DNA from: Actinomycetota bacterium
GTDB taxonomy: Bacteria; Actinomycetota; Actinomycetes; Nanopelagicales; Nanopelagicaceae
DNA length: 5,290 nt
Assembly: GCA_009700405.1 (NCBI GenBank)
Contig: WLMD01000113.1
Span: forward strand, 1-5,290
Direction: 5' to 3'
Shown here piece by piece: positions 1-5,270 of this stretch; the stretch's first letter is position 1; the number at the start of each line of letters is the position of its first letter. The position numbers and the translations under genes are program-made. The notes below the pieces were generated by a model. That model searched no databases. It saw only the letters and a program-made list of their open reading frames with translations, and was not told the DNA's origin.

Positions 1-677
1 AAGGCTTCATCAAAAGTTAGACGCTCACGTGCCATCTCCGCTTCATCAATATCTTGAGGCTGGTGCAGTGTTACCAAAGCCTCTTTGAGAGTTGGATACC
101 TATGCTTTATTCGAATCTGTTCAGGCAAAAAGTCTGGTAATTCATCGAGGGCACCGATTGCTAATTCGATGCACTGCGCAATTTTCCATGAAGGCAATTT
201 TGACGTTGCTGGATAAACCGGCAAGTACTTTCCAGCAAAATCATCAACAGCACTATCTACATCAGAGCCTTCTGGAATCAGTTCATAATCGGGATGAGCA
301 AGTTGTCTCTTGCCTTTAAATACACCGACTTTGCCAGCAAAGAGTCCTTGCCGACCTACTCGCATTTCGCGCTCACGCCAAGGTTGATTGAAAAATGTCA
401 GAGAAAGTTTTGCAGTTCCATCAGTCACGATAACTTCCAAAATTGTGCCTTTGCGCCCCTGCAGTGTTCTGGTATTTGCGCTGTGAATCTCGGCCAAGAT
501 TGTTACTTCATCATCTTCCTTAAGAGTGGAGATGTCAGTGAGTTCTCCGCGCACAACATATCTGCGTGGGTAATGCCGGAGTAAATCCCCCACCGTTCGT
601 GCACCGATTGTTGAGGTGAGAACTTTGGCCGTGCGATCTCCAACAACATCGACAAGTTTGCTCTCGAGCGTGGCCAT
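1..677 (-). CDS. recG: ATP-dependent DNA helicase RecG, N-terminal part (runs off the left edge)
   Basis: RecG is a superfamily 2 helicase that remodels stalled replication forks and branch-migrates Holliday junctions. The minus strand is open from an ATG at 677 to the window edge, giving 225 residues of a protein that normally has about 700. The visible part is the N-terminal wedge region. Residues 9-40 carry the family-typical VDVVGDRTAKVL and TVGDLLRHYPRRY segments. Residues about 45-130 form the OB-fold, including the FFNQPWR segment near 95-101 and GKVGVFKGKRQL near 115-125. Residues 195-225 (YPTLKEAL, then ARERLTFDEA) are the usual lead-in to the helicase core, so the Walker motifs lie outside the window. 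ATG 677 is the first start after an in-frame TAG about 100 bp upstream, and the family N-terminus begins there. No Shine-Dalgarno is visible. The gene is divergent from rpmB. The actinobacterial DAK-domain gene often found between the two is absent here. Confidence 0.93.
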   Translation of the reverse strand, partial: MATLESKLVDVVGDRTAKVLTSTIGARTVGDLLRHYPRRYVVRGELTDISTLKEDDEVTILAEIHSANTRTLQGRKGTILEVIVTDGTAKLSLTFFNQPWREREMRVGRQGLFAGKVGVFKGKRQLAHPDYELIPEGSDVDSAVDDFAGKYLPVYPATSKLPSWKIAQCIELAIGALDELPDFLPEQIRIKHRYPTLKEALVTLHQPQDIDEAEMARERLTFDEA

Positions 678-683
678 AGCGCC

Positions 684-689
684 ATTGTC
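684..689 (-). promoter_or_regulatory. Possible -10 element for a leaderless recG transcript
   Basis: On the minus strand the hexamer GACAAT ends 6 nt before the recG ATG, a spacing that would put the transcription start at or next to the start codon. It matches TATAAT at four of six positions, but the first T is replaced by G, and no convincing -35 element is visible. The lack of a Shine-Dalgarno before recG makes a leaderless start plausible. The same spacing occurs before thiL and plsC. A longer leader from an upstream promoter (for example TAGAGT further upstream) is not excluded. Confidence 0.2.
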
Positions 690-762
690 TCGAACGAGTA
701 CCCAAATATTGTGCGACTCTATGCAGGAATTCGTGACCTTTTGAACGGATTCGCCTTGAGCT

Positions 763-781
763 AGGGGTACGCGCTACCCTT
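763..781. repeat. Short inverted repeat in the recG-rpmB divergent gap
   Basis: GGGTA (765-769), five bases CGCGC, then TACCC (775-779) form a perfect 5-bp inverted repeat. The outer bases extend it to seven pairs if one G-T pair is allowed. It lies 48 bp before the rpmB start and 86 bp before the recG start, where an operator or divergent promoter would sit. No factor is recognised. Zinc-binding L28 genes are sometimes regulated together with zinc status in actinobacteria, but the arms do not let me call a Zur site. Chance occurrence is possible. Confidence 0.25.
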
Positions 782-828
782 ACCCCCGTTCACAAGGACA
801 TAAGGAAAATCTCAAAAGGAGTACGACG

Positions 829-1014
829 ATGGCAGCAACATGCGATATCTGTGGCAAAGGCCCCAGCTTTGGCAATAACGTCTCGCACTCACAAGTAAAG
901 ACACGTCGTCGTTGGAATCCAAACATCCAACGCGTACGCACACTTATCGGCGGAACATCAAAGCGCCAAAATGTCTGCACTTCTTGCCTTAAGGCTGGCA
1001 AAGTAAAGCGTTAA
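829..1014 (+). CDS. rpmB: 50S ribosomal protein bL28, zinc-binding (C+) form
   Basis: This is a small basic protein of the large ribosomal subunit, 61 residues, close to the usual length for the short actinobacterial L28. It opens with a CDICGKGP segment (Cys5, Cys8) followed by the conserved GNNVSHS and the TRRRWNPN-type RNA-binding stretch (residues 16-32). It closes with CTSCLKAGKV (Cys50, Cys53). The two CxxC pairs form a zinc-ribbon site, so this is the C+ form and not the cysteine-free paralogue used under zinc starvation in some actinobacteria. The ATG is preceded by a strong Shine-Dalgarno, AAAGGAG at 815-821, with 7 nt spacing. The gene is monocistronic on the plus strand. It diverges from recG and overlaps the thiL stop codon tail to tail. 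A hairpin 13 nt beyond its stop codon may end its transcript. Confidence 0.97.
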   Translation: MAATCDICGKGPSFGNNVSHSQVKTRRRWNPNIQRVRTLIGGTSKRQNVCTSCLKAGKVKR

Positions 1015-1967
1015 GAAAAGTGCGTGAAGCCTTTCGGGGCTTTAGAAATACCTAGTAATTCAACTCCTGGTAATCCCGATTCTTTTTTGCCGACCTTGCC
1101 TATAGCAAAACCGGATAGATCTACACCCGTTGCAAGGAAAACATGATCTTCGCCGCCAGCTAAAACCCAATCCCAGATATCGGCACCGACTTCATCTGCC
1201 AGAGCCTTCAATTCTGCAAACTCAGGGTGCGCTGCAATTTTTTGTGAATCAATCTCGAATGACGCTTCTGAAGCATCGGCCAACTGTTGCGCTTGAGTTA
1301 ATAATCCATCGCTGATGTCGCACAAGCTATGCGCAGTTTGTAAAGCAATGGCATCGGAGTAACGCACATCTGGAGCGCGAAACTGTGCAAGTGCTCTTTC
1401 GGCTGTGTGCTTATTTTTCAAATTTCCCACTGCAATCCGATTGGTGAGCAAATACAAACCAGCACTTGACCACCCAGGTAAACCTGAAATAACTATCTGA
1501 TCACCAGCACGTGCACCAGAGCGCAATATGGGCGTCTCGACTTCCCCCACTGCAGTAATGGCAATCGTTATTTGTTCACCTCTCACGACATCTCCTCCGA
1601 CGACATACGCCCCAACACTTCGGACTTCGTCATTAATCCCTGTTGCTAATTCACTTATCCAGCTCAAACTTTCTTTGCCGGTAAGTGAAACGGCAACCAC
1701 AAGGTGATGAGGTGTTGCACCCATTGCATATACATCCGCAATATTTGCGCACGTGATTTTGCGACCAATTTCATATGCGCTGGACCAACCTTGTTGAAAG
1801 TGAACGCCTTCGACGGCCATGTCTGTAGTTATTACCCAGCTGTGTTGCGATGGAGCAATGACCGCCCCATCGTCGCCAATGCCTACGAGAACGCGTGAGC
1901 TCTTCCCTTCAGAATCTGGAATTGCAAAAATTTTCGCTAATTGCGCGATGATCTCGGCTTCTCTCAC
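1011..1967 (-). CDS. thiL: Thiamine-monophosphate kinase
   Basis: ThiL phosphorylates thiamine monophosphate with ATP to thiamine diphosphate, the active cofactor, in the cytoplasm. The 318-residue product has the normal length and both halves of the AIRS/PurM-like fold. The N-terminal half shows VGIGDDGAV (28-36), TTDM (47-50), VEGVHF (52-57), NIADVYAMGA (75-84) and GGDVVRG (124-130), whose aspartates bind Mg-ATP. The C-terminal half shows GARAGDQIVISG (151-162), CDISDGL (216-222) and AGGEDH (270-275), which shape the substrate pocket. The start is GTG at 1967: an in-frame TAG lies three codons upstream, so no earlier start is possible. No good Shine-Dalgarno is present, but a -10-like TAGGCT sits 6 nt upstream. 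The 3' end shares TTAA with rpmB in convergent orientation. No other thi gene is in the window. The rpmB-thiL-recG grouping is typical of actinobacteria. Confidence 0.96.
   Translation of the reverse strand: MREAEIIAQLAKIFAIPDSEGKSSRVLVGIGDDGAVIAPSQHSWVITTDMAVEGVHFQQGWSSAYEIGRKITCANIADVYAMGATPHHLVVAVSLTGKESLSWISELATGINDEVRSVGAYVVGGDVVRGEQITIAITAVGEVETPILRSGARAGDQIVISGLPGWSSAGLYLLTNRIAVGNLKNKHTAERALAQFRAPDVRYSDAIALQTAHSLCDISDGLLTQAQQLADASEASFEIDSQKIAAHPEFAELKALADEVGADIWDWVLAGGEDHVFLATGVDLSGFAIGKVGKKESGLPGVELLGISKAPKGFTHFS
1027..1042 (+). terminator. Candidate rpmB terminator inside the thiL 3' end
   Basis: AAGCC and GGCTT enclose TTTCGG, so the RNA can form a 5-bp stem, or 6 bp with a G-U pair closing a UUCG tetraloop. 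It begins 13 nt after the rpmB stop and is followed by only one more T before TAG, so it is a weak Rho-independent signal. On the minus strand it falls in the last codons of thiL (residues near KAPKGF), with a CTTTTCTT stretch about 8 nt downstream, so it could act in both directions. The position between converging genes supports the call more than the stem strength does. Confidence 0.4.
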
Positions 1968-1973
1968 ATGCTT

Positions 1974-1979
1974 AGCCTA
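1974..1979 (-). promoter_or_regulatory. Possible -10 element for a leaderless thiL transcript
   Basis: On the minus strand TAGGCT fits the actinobacterial TANNNT -10 pattern and ends exactly 6 nt before the thiL GTG. Transcription would start at or one base from the GTG, leaving no room for a ribosome binding site, and none is seen. No clear -35 hexamer is found 16-18 nt upstream, as is common for actinobacterial promoters. The call rests on the hexamer, the spacing and the missing Shine-Dalgarno. Confidence 0.35.
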
Positions 1980-2002
1980 AGGGTGCGCGAAGAAAAACCC
2001 CA

Positions 2003-2032
2003 CTGCCAGATTGATTGAAGATGCGGTATCTT
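2003..2032 (+). promoter_or_regulatory. Candidate promoter for the RAM-domain gene
   Basis: CTGCCA (2003-2008, four of six matches to TTGACA) is followed after 18 nt by TATCTT (2027-2032, four of six matches to TATAAT and a TANNNT fit). It would start a transcript near 2039, with about 50 nt of leader containing the Shine-Dalgarno before ATG 2089. TTGATT and TTGAAG at 2011-2020 are alternative -35 hexamers but lack a well-placed -10. This is the only divergent space between thiL and this gene, so a plus-strand promoter must lie in it. Confidence 0.3.
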
Positions 2033-2088
2033 TGCTCGTACGCAATGAACTCCGTATTCAACGGACTCAATGAATGAAGGGAATCGCA

Positions 2089-2325
2089 ATGACAGTACAG
2101 GCCTACATCTTGATTCAGACCGAAGTTGGAAAAGCATCTAGCGTGGCTCATGCTGTTTCTGCAATCCCAGGAGTCACATTGGCCGAAGGTGTAACTGGTC
2201 CATACGACGTCATCATGCGCGCTGAAGCACCTAGCATGGAAGATTTCGGACGTGTGATTTTGTCTAAAGTTCAAGCAGTTGCAGGTATCACTCGCACGCT
2301 GACGTGTCCGGTAACTACTTACTAA
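2089..2325 (+). CDS. Stand-alone Lrp/AsnC ligand-binding (RAM) domain protein
   Basis: The 78-residue product is the C-terminal sensing domain of Lrp/AsnC regulators without the helix-turn-helix. It begins with the strand AYILIQTEVGKA (5-16), then a helix, the IPGVTLAEGVTGPYD segment (26-40) with the family's GPYD turn, a strand VIMRAEA (41-47), the helix around EDFGRVILSKVQ and the closing strand GITRTLTCPVTTY. In full-length Lrp this fold makes dimers and octamers and binds amino acids at subunit interfaces. Alone it may sense ligands and act with a full-length partner; that role is inferred. The preferred start is ATG 2089, with AAGGGA at 2077-2082 as Shine-Dalgarno, 6 nt away. The in-frame ATG at 2074 would add five residues (MKGIA), but it overlaps that ribosome binding site and lacks one of its own. 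The gene converges on ddl with a 6-bp gap. Confidence 0.88.
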   Translation: MTVQAYILIQTEVGKASSVAHAVSAIPGVTLAEGVTGPYDVIMRAEAPSMEDFGRVILSKVQAVAGITRTLTCPVTTY

Positions 2326-2331
2326 ATTCCT

Positions 2332-3390
2332 TTAGAACTTTCGCGTTAACGCGCTTTTCATAAGCTCGTCGATTATTTGAGTGTAAGTAATACCTCTTGA
2401 CGCCAATAAGCGTGGATACATCGATGTTGGTGTAAATCCAGGCATGGTGTTGAGCTCGTTGATAACAATCTGACCATCTTCACAATAGAAGAAATCAACT
2501 CGTGCAAGTCCGCTGCAACCGAGCGCTCTGAAAGCTTGAGCAGCTTGTTTTTCAATTTCTTTCGAGGCGGCCTCTGGAATCTGTGCAGGAATAACTGCCG
2601 TTGTGGCCCCATCTAAATATTTTGCGTCAAAATCATAAAAATCGTACTTCTTGTCGATCTGTATTTCACCTGGAGGTGACGTCACAATTGTTCCATCAAC
2701 TTCAAGAACAGCGCACTCTATTTCGCGCCCCTTAACTGCTTCTTCAATCAGGACTTTGGTGTCAAAGCGCAACGCGTCATCAATTGCTGCGCCAAGTTGA
2801 TTGGCAGACTTTACTTTTGCTGTACCTCTGCTTGAACCACCACGTGATGGTTTAACAAAGAGTGGCAATGAAAGTGCTCCGATAACGCTTTCGCATGTTG
2901 CCTTCTCGGTTCGCCAACGCTCCTCAGTAATGACAATTCCCTCAGCAACGCTCATGCCATGAGATGCAAAAATTGGTTTGGCAAACGATTTATCCATAGC
3001 GACAGCTGATGCTAAAACTCCGCTGCCAACGTAAGGAATGTTTGCTATTTCGCAAAATCCTTGAATGGTGCCATCTTCACCAAACGTGCCGTGAAGGGCT
3101 GGGAAAATAAGATCAATGCGAAGTGGTTTTCCATTAACGCTGAAACCACTGATATCTGTATTCACAACGTCGCCAGTTTCAGGAACGCTAGGTAATACAC
3201 CATTCACAATGGAAAGTTCTGTGCTTTCTGGCATTAAGACCCAACGACCAGATGTGCGCGTAATGCCTATAAGCATTGGCTCATAACGAGTGCGATCGAG
3301 TGCTGAAAGAATTCCTCCAGCTGATATGCAGGAAATTTCATGCTCACTACTGCGCCCACCACAAAGTATTGCTACAACTATTTTGCTCAC
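2332..3390 (-). CDS. ddl: D-alanine--D-alanine ligase
   Basis: This ATP-grasp enzyme joins two D-alanines for the peptidoglycan stem peptide in the cytoplasm. The 352-residue length is normal. Visible motifs are CGGRSSEHEIS (10-20, Glu16 equivalent to E. coli DdlB Glu15), PALHGTFGEDGTIQG (97-111), VGSGVLASAVAMDKSFAK (121-138), VKPSRGGSSRG (179-189, Lys180 for ATP and Ser186), EEAVKGREIEC (216-226), FDAKYLD (254-260), RVDFF (297-301, Asp299) and INELNTMPGFTPTS (310-323, Glu312 and Asn314 for Mg). Tyr258 matches DdlB Tyr216. The Glu-Ser-Tyr triad is intact, which favours D-Ala over D-lactate as second substrate. Arg188 replaces the usual hydrophobic residue after GSS. The start is GTG 3390, which overlaps the gpsA stop as GTGA, with a GAGG about 10 nt upstream inside gpsA. 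Translation is probably coupled to gpsA. It is the last gene of plsC-gpsA-ddl. Confidence 0.97.
   Translation of the reverse strand: MSKIVVAILCGGRSSEHEISCISAGGILSALDRTRYEPMLIGITRTSGRWVLMPESTELSIVNGVLPSVPETGDVVNTDISGFSVNGKPLRIDLIFPALHGTFGEDGTIQGFCEIANIPYVGSGVLASAVAMDKSFAKPIFASHGMSVAEGIVITEERWRTEKATCESVIGALSLPLFVKPSRGGSSRGTAKVKSANQLGAAIDDALRFDTKVLIEEAVKGREIECAVLEVDGTIVTSPPGEIQIDKKYDFYDFDAKYLDGATTAVIPAQIPEAASKEIEKQAAQAFRALGCSGLARVDFFYCEDGQIVINELNTMPGFTPTSMYPRLLASRGITYTQIIDELMKSALTRKF
2342..2353 (+). terminator. Candidate terminator/palindrome inside the ddl 3' end
   Basis: CGCGTTAACGCG is a perfect 12-bp palindrome, able to form a 4-bp GC stem with a TTAA loop, and is followed on the plus strand by CTTTTC. 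It lies 16 nt beyond the stop of the RAM-domain gene and within the last codons of ddl. It is a weak terminator by stem length. On the minus strand the bases after it are GAAAG, so it would not serve ddl well. It could instead be a protein site or codon-driven chance. Confidence 0.3.
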
Positions 3391-4394
3391 TTGATGAAAT
3401 CCTCAGAGCGCGTACTGATCTCCATTAATCGCTCAAGGGCTTGAGCCGGAGTTATTGCACCTTTAACTACATCTGCAACTGCCTCAATGACGGGCACTTC
3501 AACGCCAACACGGTGCGCAAGTTCTACGACTGCACCGGCTGATGCAACGCCTTCAACTGTTGTAGCGCTATGTTGCTGGGCATATTCCATTGTTCCACCG
3601 CGACCAAGTGCTTCGCCAAAAGTTCTGTTTCGAGATAACGGAGATGCGCAACTTGCAACCAAGTCGCCCATTCCAGCAAGTCCTGCAACGCTGAGTGGAT
3701 TTGCGCCATGTGCAGCCGCTAGTCGTGCAACTTCATTAAGACCGCGTGTGACAAGCATGGATTGCGTGTTCTCGCCCAATTTTAATCCGACTGCGATGCC
3801 AACACCTAAAGCAATAACGCTTTTTACAGCGCCGGCCATTTCGCATCCCAAAACATCTGTTGATGCATACACGCGATAATAATTAGTGCGAAAGAGCGCT
3901 TGGATCTGATGTGACAGAGCTTCAGAATCTGCAGCTGCAACCGCGCCGGCAGGTTCGCGTTGTGCCATCTCTTGGGCGAGATTAGGGCCCGTAATAATTC
4001 CTACTTGCGATGGCTTTACGCCAAGTACATCAACAACTACTTCTGACATCCGCATAAGCGTTGAAACTTCAATTCCCTTAACCGTACTAATAAGCGTTGC
4101 GCTCGAAGAGATTTCAGGTTTCCACTCTTTCAACTTTGAGCGCAGGTTTTGTGCGGGAATTGCTAAAACTAGCGTTTGGGAATGAGCCATTGCCTCGGAT
4201 AAATCGCCTGTTGCTTTAATGTTTGACGGCAACGTAATACCCGGCAGATACCGTGCGTTGGTACGAGAGTTATTTATTTCATCAATGACGTCGGAGCTAC
4301 GTCCCCACAACACAACATCATTTCCGGCGTCAGATAAAACTTGGGCCAGGGTTGTTCCCCATGCTCCTGCGCCCAAAACTGAAACCGAACTCAT
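3387..4394 (-). CDS. gpsA: NAD(P)+-dependent glycerol-3-phosphate dehydrogenase
   Basis: GpsA reduces dihydroxyacetone phosphate to sn-glycerol 3-phosphate, the backbone of bacterial phospholipids, in the cytoplasm. The 335-residue protein has the standard length. The N-terminal Rossmann domain starts with VLGAGAWGTTLA (6-17, dinucleotide-binding glycine loop). It continues with LAIPAQ (77-82), STVKGIE (103-109, Lys106) and ITGPNLAQEMAQREPAG (134-150). The C-terminal helical domain has EMAGAVKSVIALGVGIAVGL (185-204) with the catalytic Lys191, AGLAGMGDLVASC (237-249) and SRNRTFGEALGRG (254-266, Arg257 region binding the phosphate). The ATG at 4394 overlaps the plsC stop by one base (TAATG), and GGGGGAG stands directly before it, closer than an ideal Shine-Dalgarno, so coupling with plsC is likely. 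Its product feeds the acyltransferase route that the neighbouring PlsC-like enzyme belongs to. Confidence 0.97.
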   Translation of the reverse strand: MSSVSVLGAGAWGTTLAQVLSDAGNDVVLWGRSSDVIDEINNSRTNARYLPGITLPSNIKATGDLSEAMAHSQTLVLAIPAQNLRSKLKEWKPEISSSATLISTVKGIEVSTLMRMSEVVVDVLGVKPSQVGIITGPNLAQEMAQREPAGAVAAADSEALSHQIQALFRTNYYRVYASTDVLGCEMAGAVKSVIALGVGIAVGLKLGENTQSMLVTRGLNEVARLAAAHGANPLSVAGLAGMGDLVASCASPLSRNRTFGEALGRGGTMEYAQQHSATTVEGVASAGAVVELAHRVGVEVPVIEAVADVVKGAITPAQALERLMEISTRSEDFIK

Positions 4395-5197
4395 TACTCC
4401 CCCGCCTTCTTCTTCGCGTTCTTTTGAAGCTTCTTAAAATTACCTGTCCTAGGTAAATCCGAAAGGTGCGGGTCAAATGGTAATAGCGGTGCGCTCTCTG
4501 ACCGTAATTCCTCAAGCATTGTCGTCAGAACCTTCATAATCAAGGCGGTGGCCTCAGCAAGCGCATCTGGATCGCTTTCGCGCCCATACCAGCGGGATAA
4601 ATCGATAGGCGTGCCCGCCCAGTAGGTGACTTTGGTTCTTGGCCACAAGTGAGGAATTTTTCCATAACGTGGCAAAACTTTCTCTGGTCCCCATGCAGCA
4701 ACAGGAATGACAGGATTTTTTGTCAAGATAGCAAGACGAGCAATACCTGTTTTTGCAACCATGGGCCACAAGTTGTCGTCTCGCGTCAATGTGCCTTCTG
4801 GATAAATACCAATCATATGTCCCGACTTTAATGCGGCCACTGCGAAATCAAGTGCACGGGTTGCATCTTTACTTTCTCGGTCAACAGGAATCTGTTCTGC
4901 AGCTTTAATGATTTGCCCGAATATGGGAACTTTAAAAAGCGAAGCCTTGCCGATAAAGCGAGGAGCTCGTCCGTTCTTGTAAAGAAAATGAGCCAGAAAG
5001 AACACATCTGAATACGAAAGATGGTTGCTGGCAACAATTGCTGGGCCCTTGGCAGGAATGTTGTTACTACCCCGCCAATCACGTACTGAGATTGCATTAA
5101 TGACTGGGATTAAAATCGAGGCACAAAACTTATATGCAGTATTTGTTCCGAGTGGATTTCCATGCGGTGGCGGGAAGGAAACTTCGTTCGCACTCAC
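4394..5197 (-). CDS. plsC: 1-acyl-sn-glycerol-3-phosphate acyltransferase family protein (PlsC-like)
   Basis: This is an LPLAT/PlsC-family acyltransferase of 267 residues, likely at the inner face of the membrane, transferring an acyl chain to lysophosphatidate to make phosphatidate. Motif I is SNHLSYSD (57-64) with the His59-x4-Asp64 catalytic pair. Motif II is the FKVPIFGQIIKAAEQIPVDRE stretch (residues 88-108, Arg107). Motif III is YPEGTLTRD (132-140, Glu134). Motif IV is NPVIPVAAWG (161-170). Residues 22-38 are a hydrophobic N-terminal stretch that may contact the membrane. The C-terminus is basic (KKLQKNAKKKAGE), common in actinobacterial members. The start is GTG 5197; a -10-like TACGAT lies 6 nt upstream and there is no clear Shine-Dalgarno. 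It is the first gene of the plsC-gpsA-ddl unit. Substrate preference cannot be fixed from motifs: some actinobacterial relatives act on other lysophospholipids or glycolipids. Confidence 0.9.
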   Translation of the reverse strand: MSANEVSFPPPHGNPLGTNTAYKFCASILIPVINAISVRDWRGSNNIPAKGPAIVASNHLSYSDVFFLAHFLYKNGRAPRFIGKASLFKVPIFGQIIKAAEQIPVDRESKDATRALDFAVAALKSGHMIGIYPEGTLTRDDNLWPMVAKTGIARLAILTKNPVIPVAAWGPEKVLPRYGKIPHLWPRTKVTYWAGTPIDLSRWYGRESDPDALAEATALIMKVLTTMLEELRSESAPLLPFDPHLSDLPRTGNFKKLQKNAKKKAGE

Positions 5198-5203
5198 TTC
5201 TCT

Positions 5204-5209
5204 ATCGTA
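5204..5209 (-). promoter_or_regulatory. Possible -10 element for a leaderless plsC-gpsA-ddl transcript
   Basis: On the minus strand TACGAT (TANNNT pattern) ends 6 nt before the plsC GTG, the same geometry as at thiL. The region 16-18 nt upstream falls in the T-tract and base of the adjacent terminator hairpin, and no good -35 hexamer is seen. If used, the operon mRNA would start at or next to the plsC start codon. The AGAGAA between hexamer and GTG is too close to be a normal Shine-Dalgarno. Confidence 0.35.
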
Positions 5210-5222
5210 CTGTCTAGAAAAT

Positions 5223-5261
5223 AAAAGTGGGCCCGTAGGATTATCCTACGAGCCCACTTTT
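5223..5261 (-). terminator. Strong Rho-independent terminator after the HU-like gene
   Basis: The arms 5223-5240 and 5244-5261 pair over 18 positions with a single C-A mismatch (5233/5251), around a 3-base loop. The stem core is GTGGGC plus CGTAGGA. On the minus strand it starts 9 nt after the stop codon of the gene at the right edge and runs into TTTTATTTTC, a good U-tract. The other direction also has TTTT at the stem end, followed by AGTGG, so any plus-strand activity would be weaker. It separates the upstream gene from plsC, whose start is only 25 nt further on. Confidence 0.92.
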
Positions 5262-5270
5262 AGTGGAAAA

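Noticed and set aside
92..584. Two overlapping plus-strand open frames of 75 and 96 codons
   Set aside because: They lie antisense to recG, whose translation matches the family throughout. Neither product resembles a known protein or has a Shine-Dalgarno.
503..685. Minus-strand 60-codon frame with an ATG just upstream of the recG start
   Set aside because: It is out of frame with recG (ATG 685 versus 677) and gives a low-complexity, unrecognisable product; the recG frame explains the bases.
2074..2088. Earlier ATG for the RAM-domain gene
   Set aside because: The bases after it form the Shine-Dalgarno for ATG 2089, it lacks its own ribosome site, and it would add five residues not expected in the family.
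1972..2274. 100-codon minus-strand open frame across the thiL-RAM gap
   Set aside because: It is antisense to the RAM-domain gene, and its Cys/His-rich product matches no family I recognise.
3487..3879. 130-codon plus-strand open frame
   Set aside because: It is antisense to the conserved C-terminal half of gpsA. Its Thr/Ser/Pro/Ala-rich product is typical of a shadow frame.
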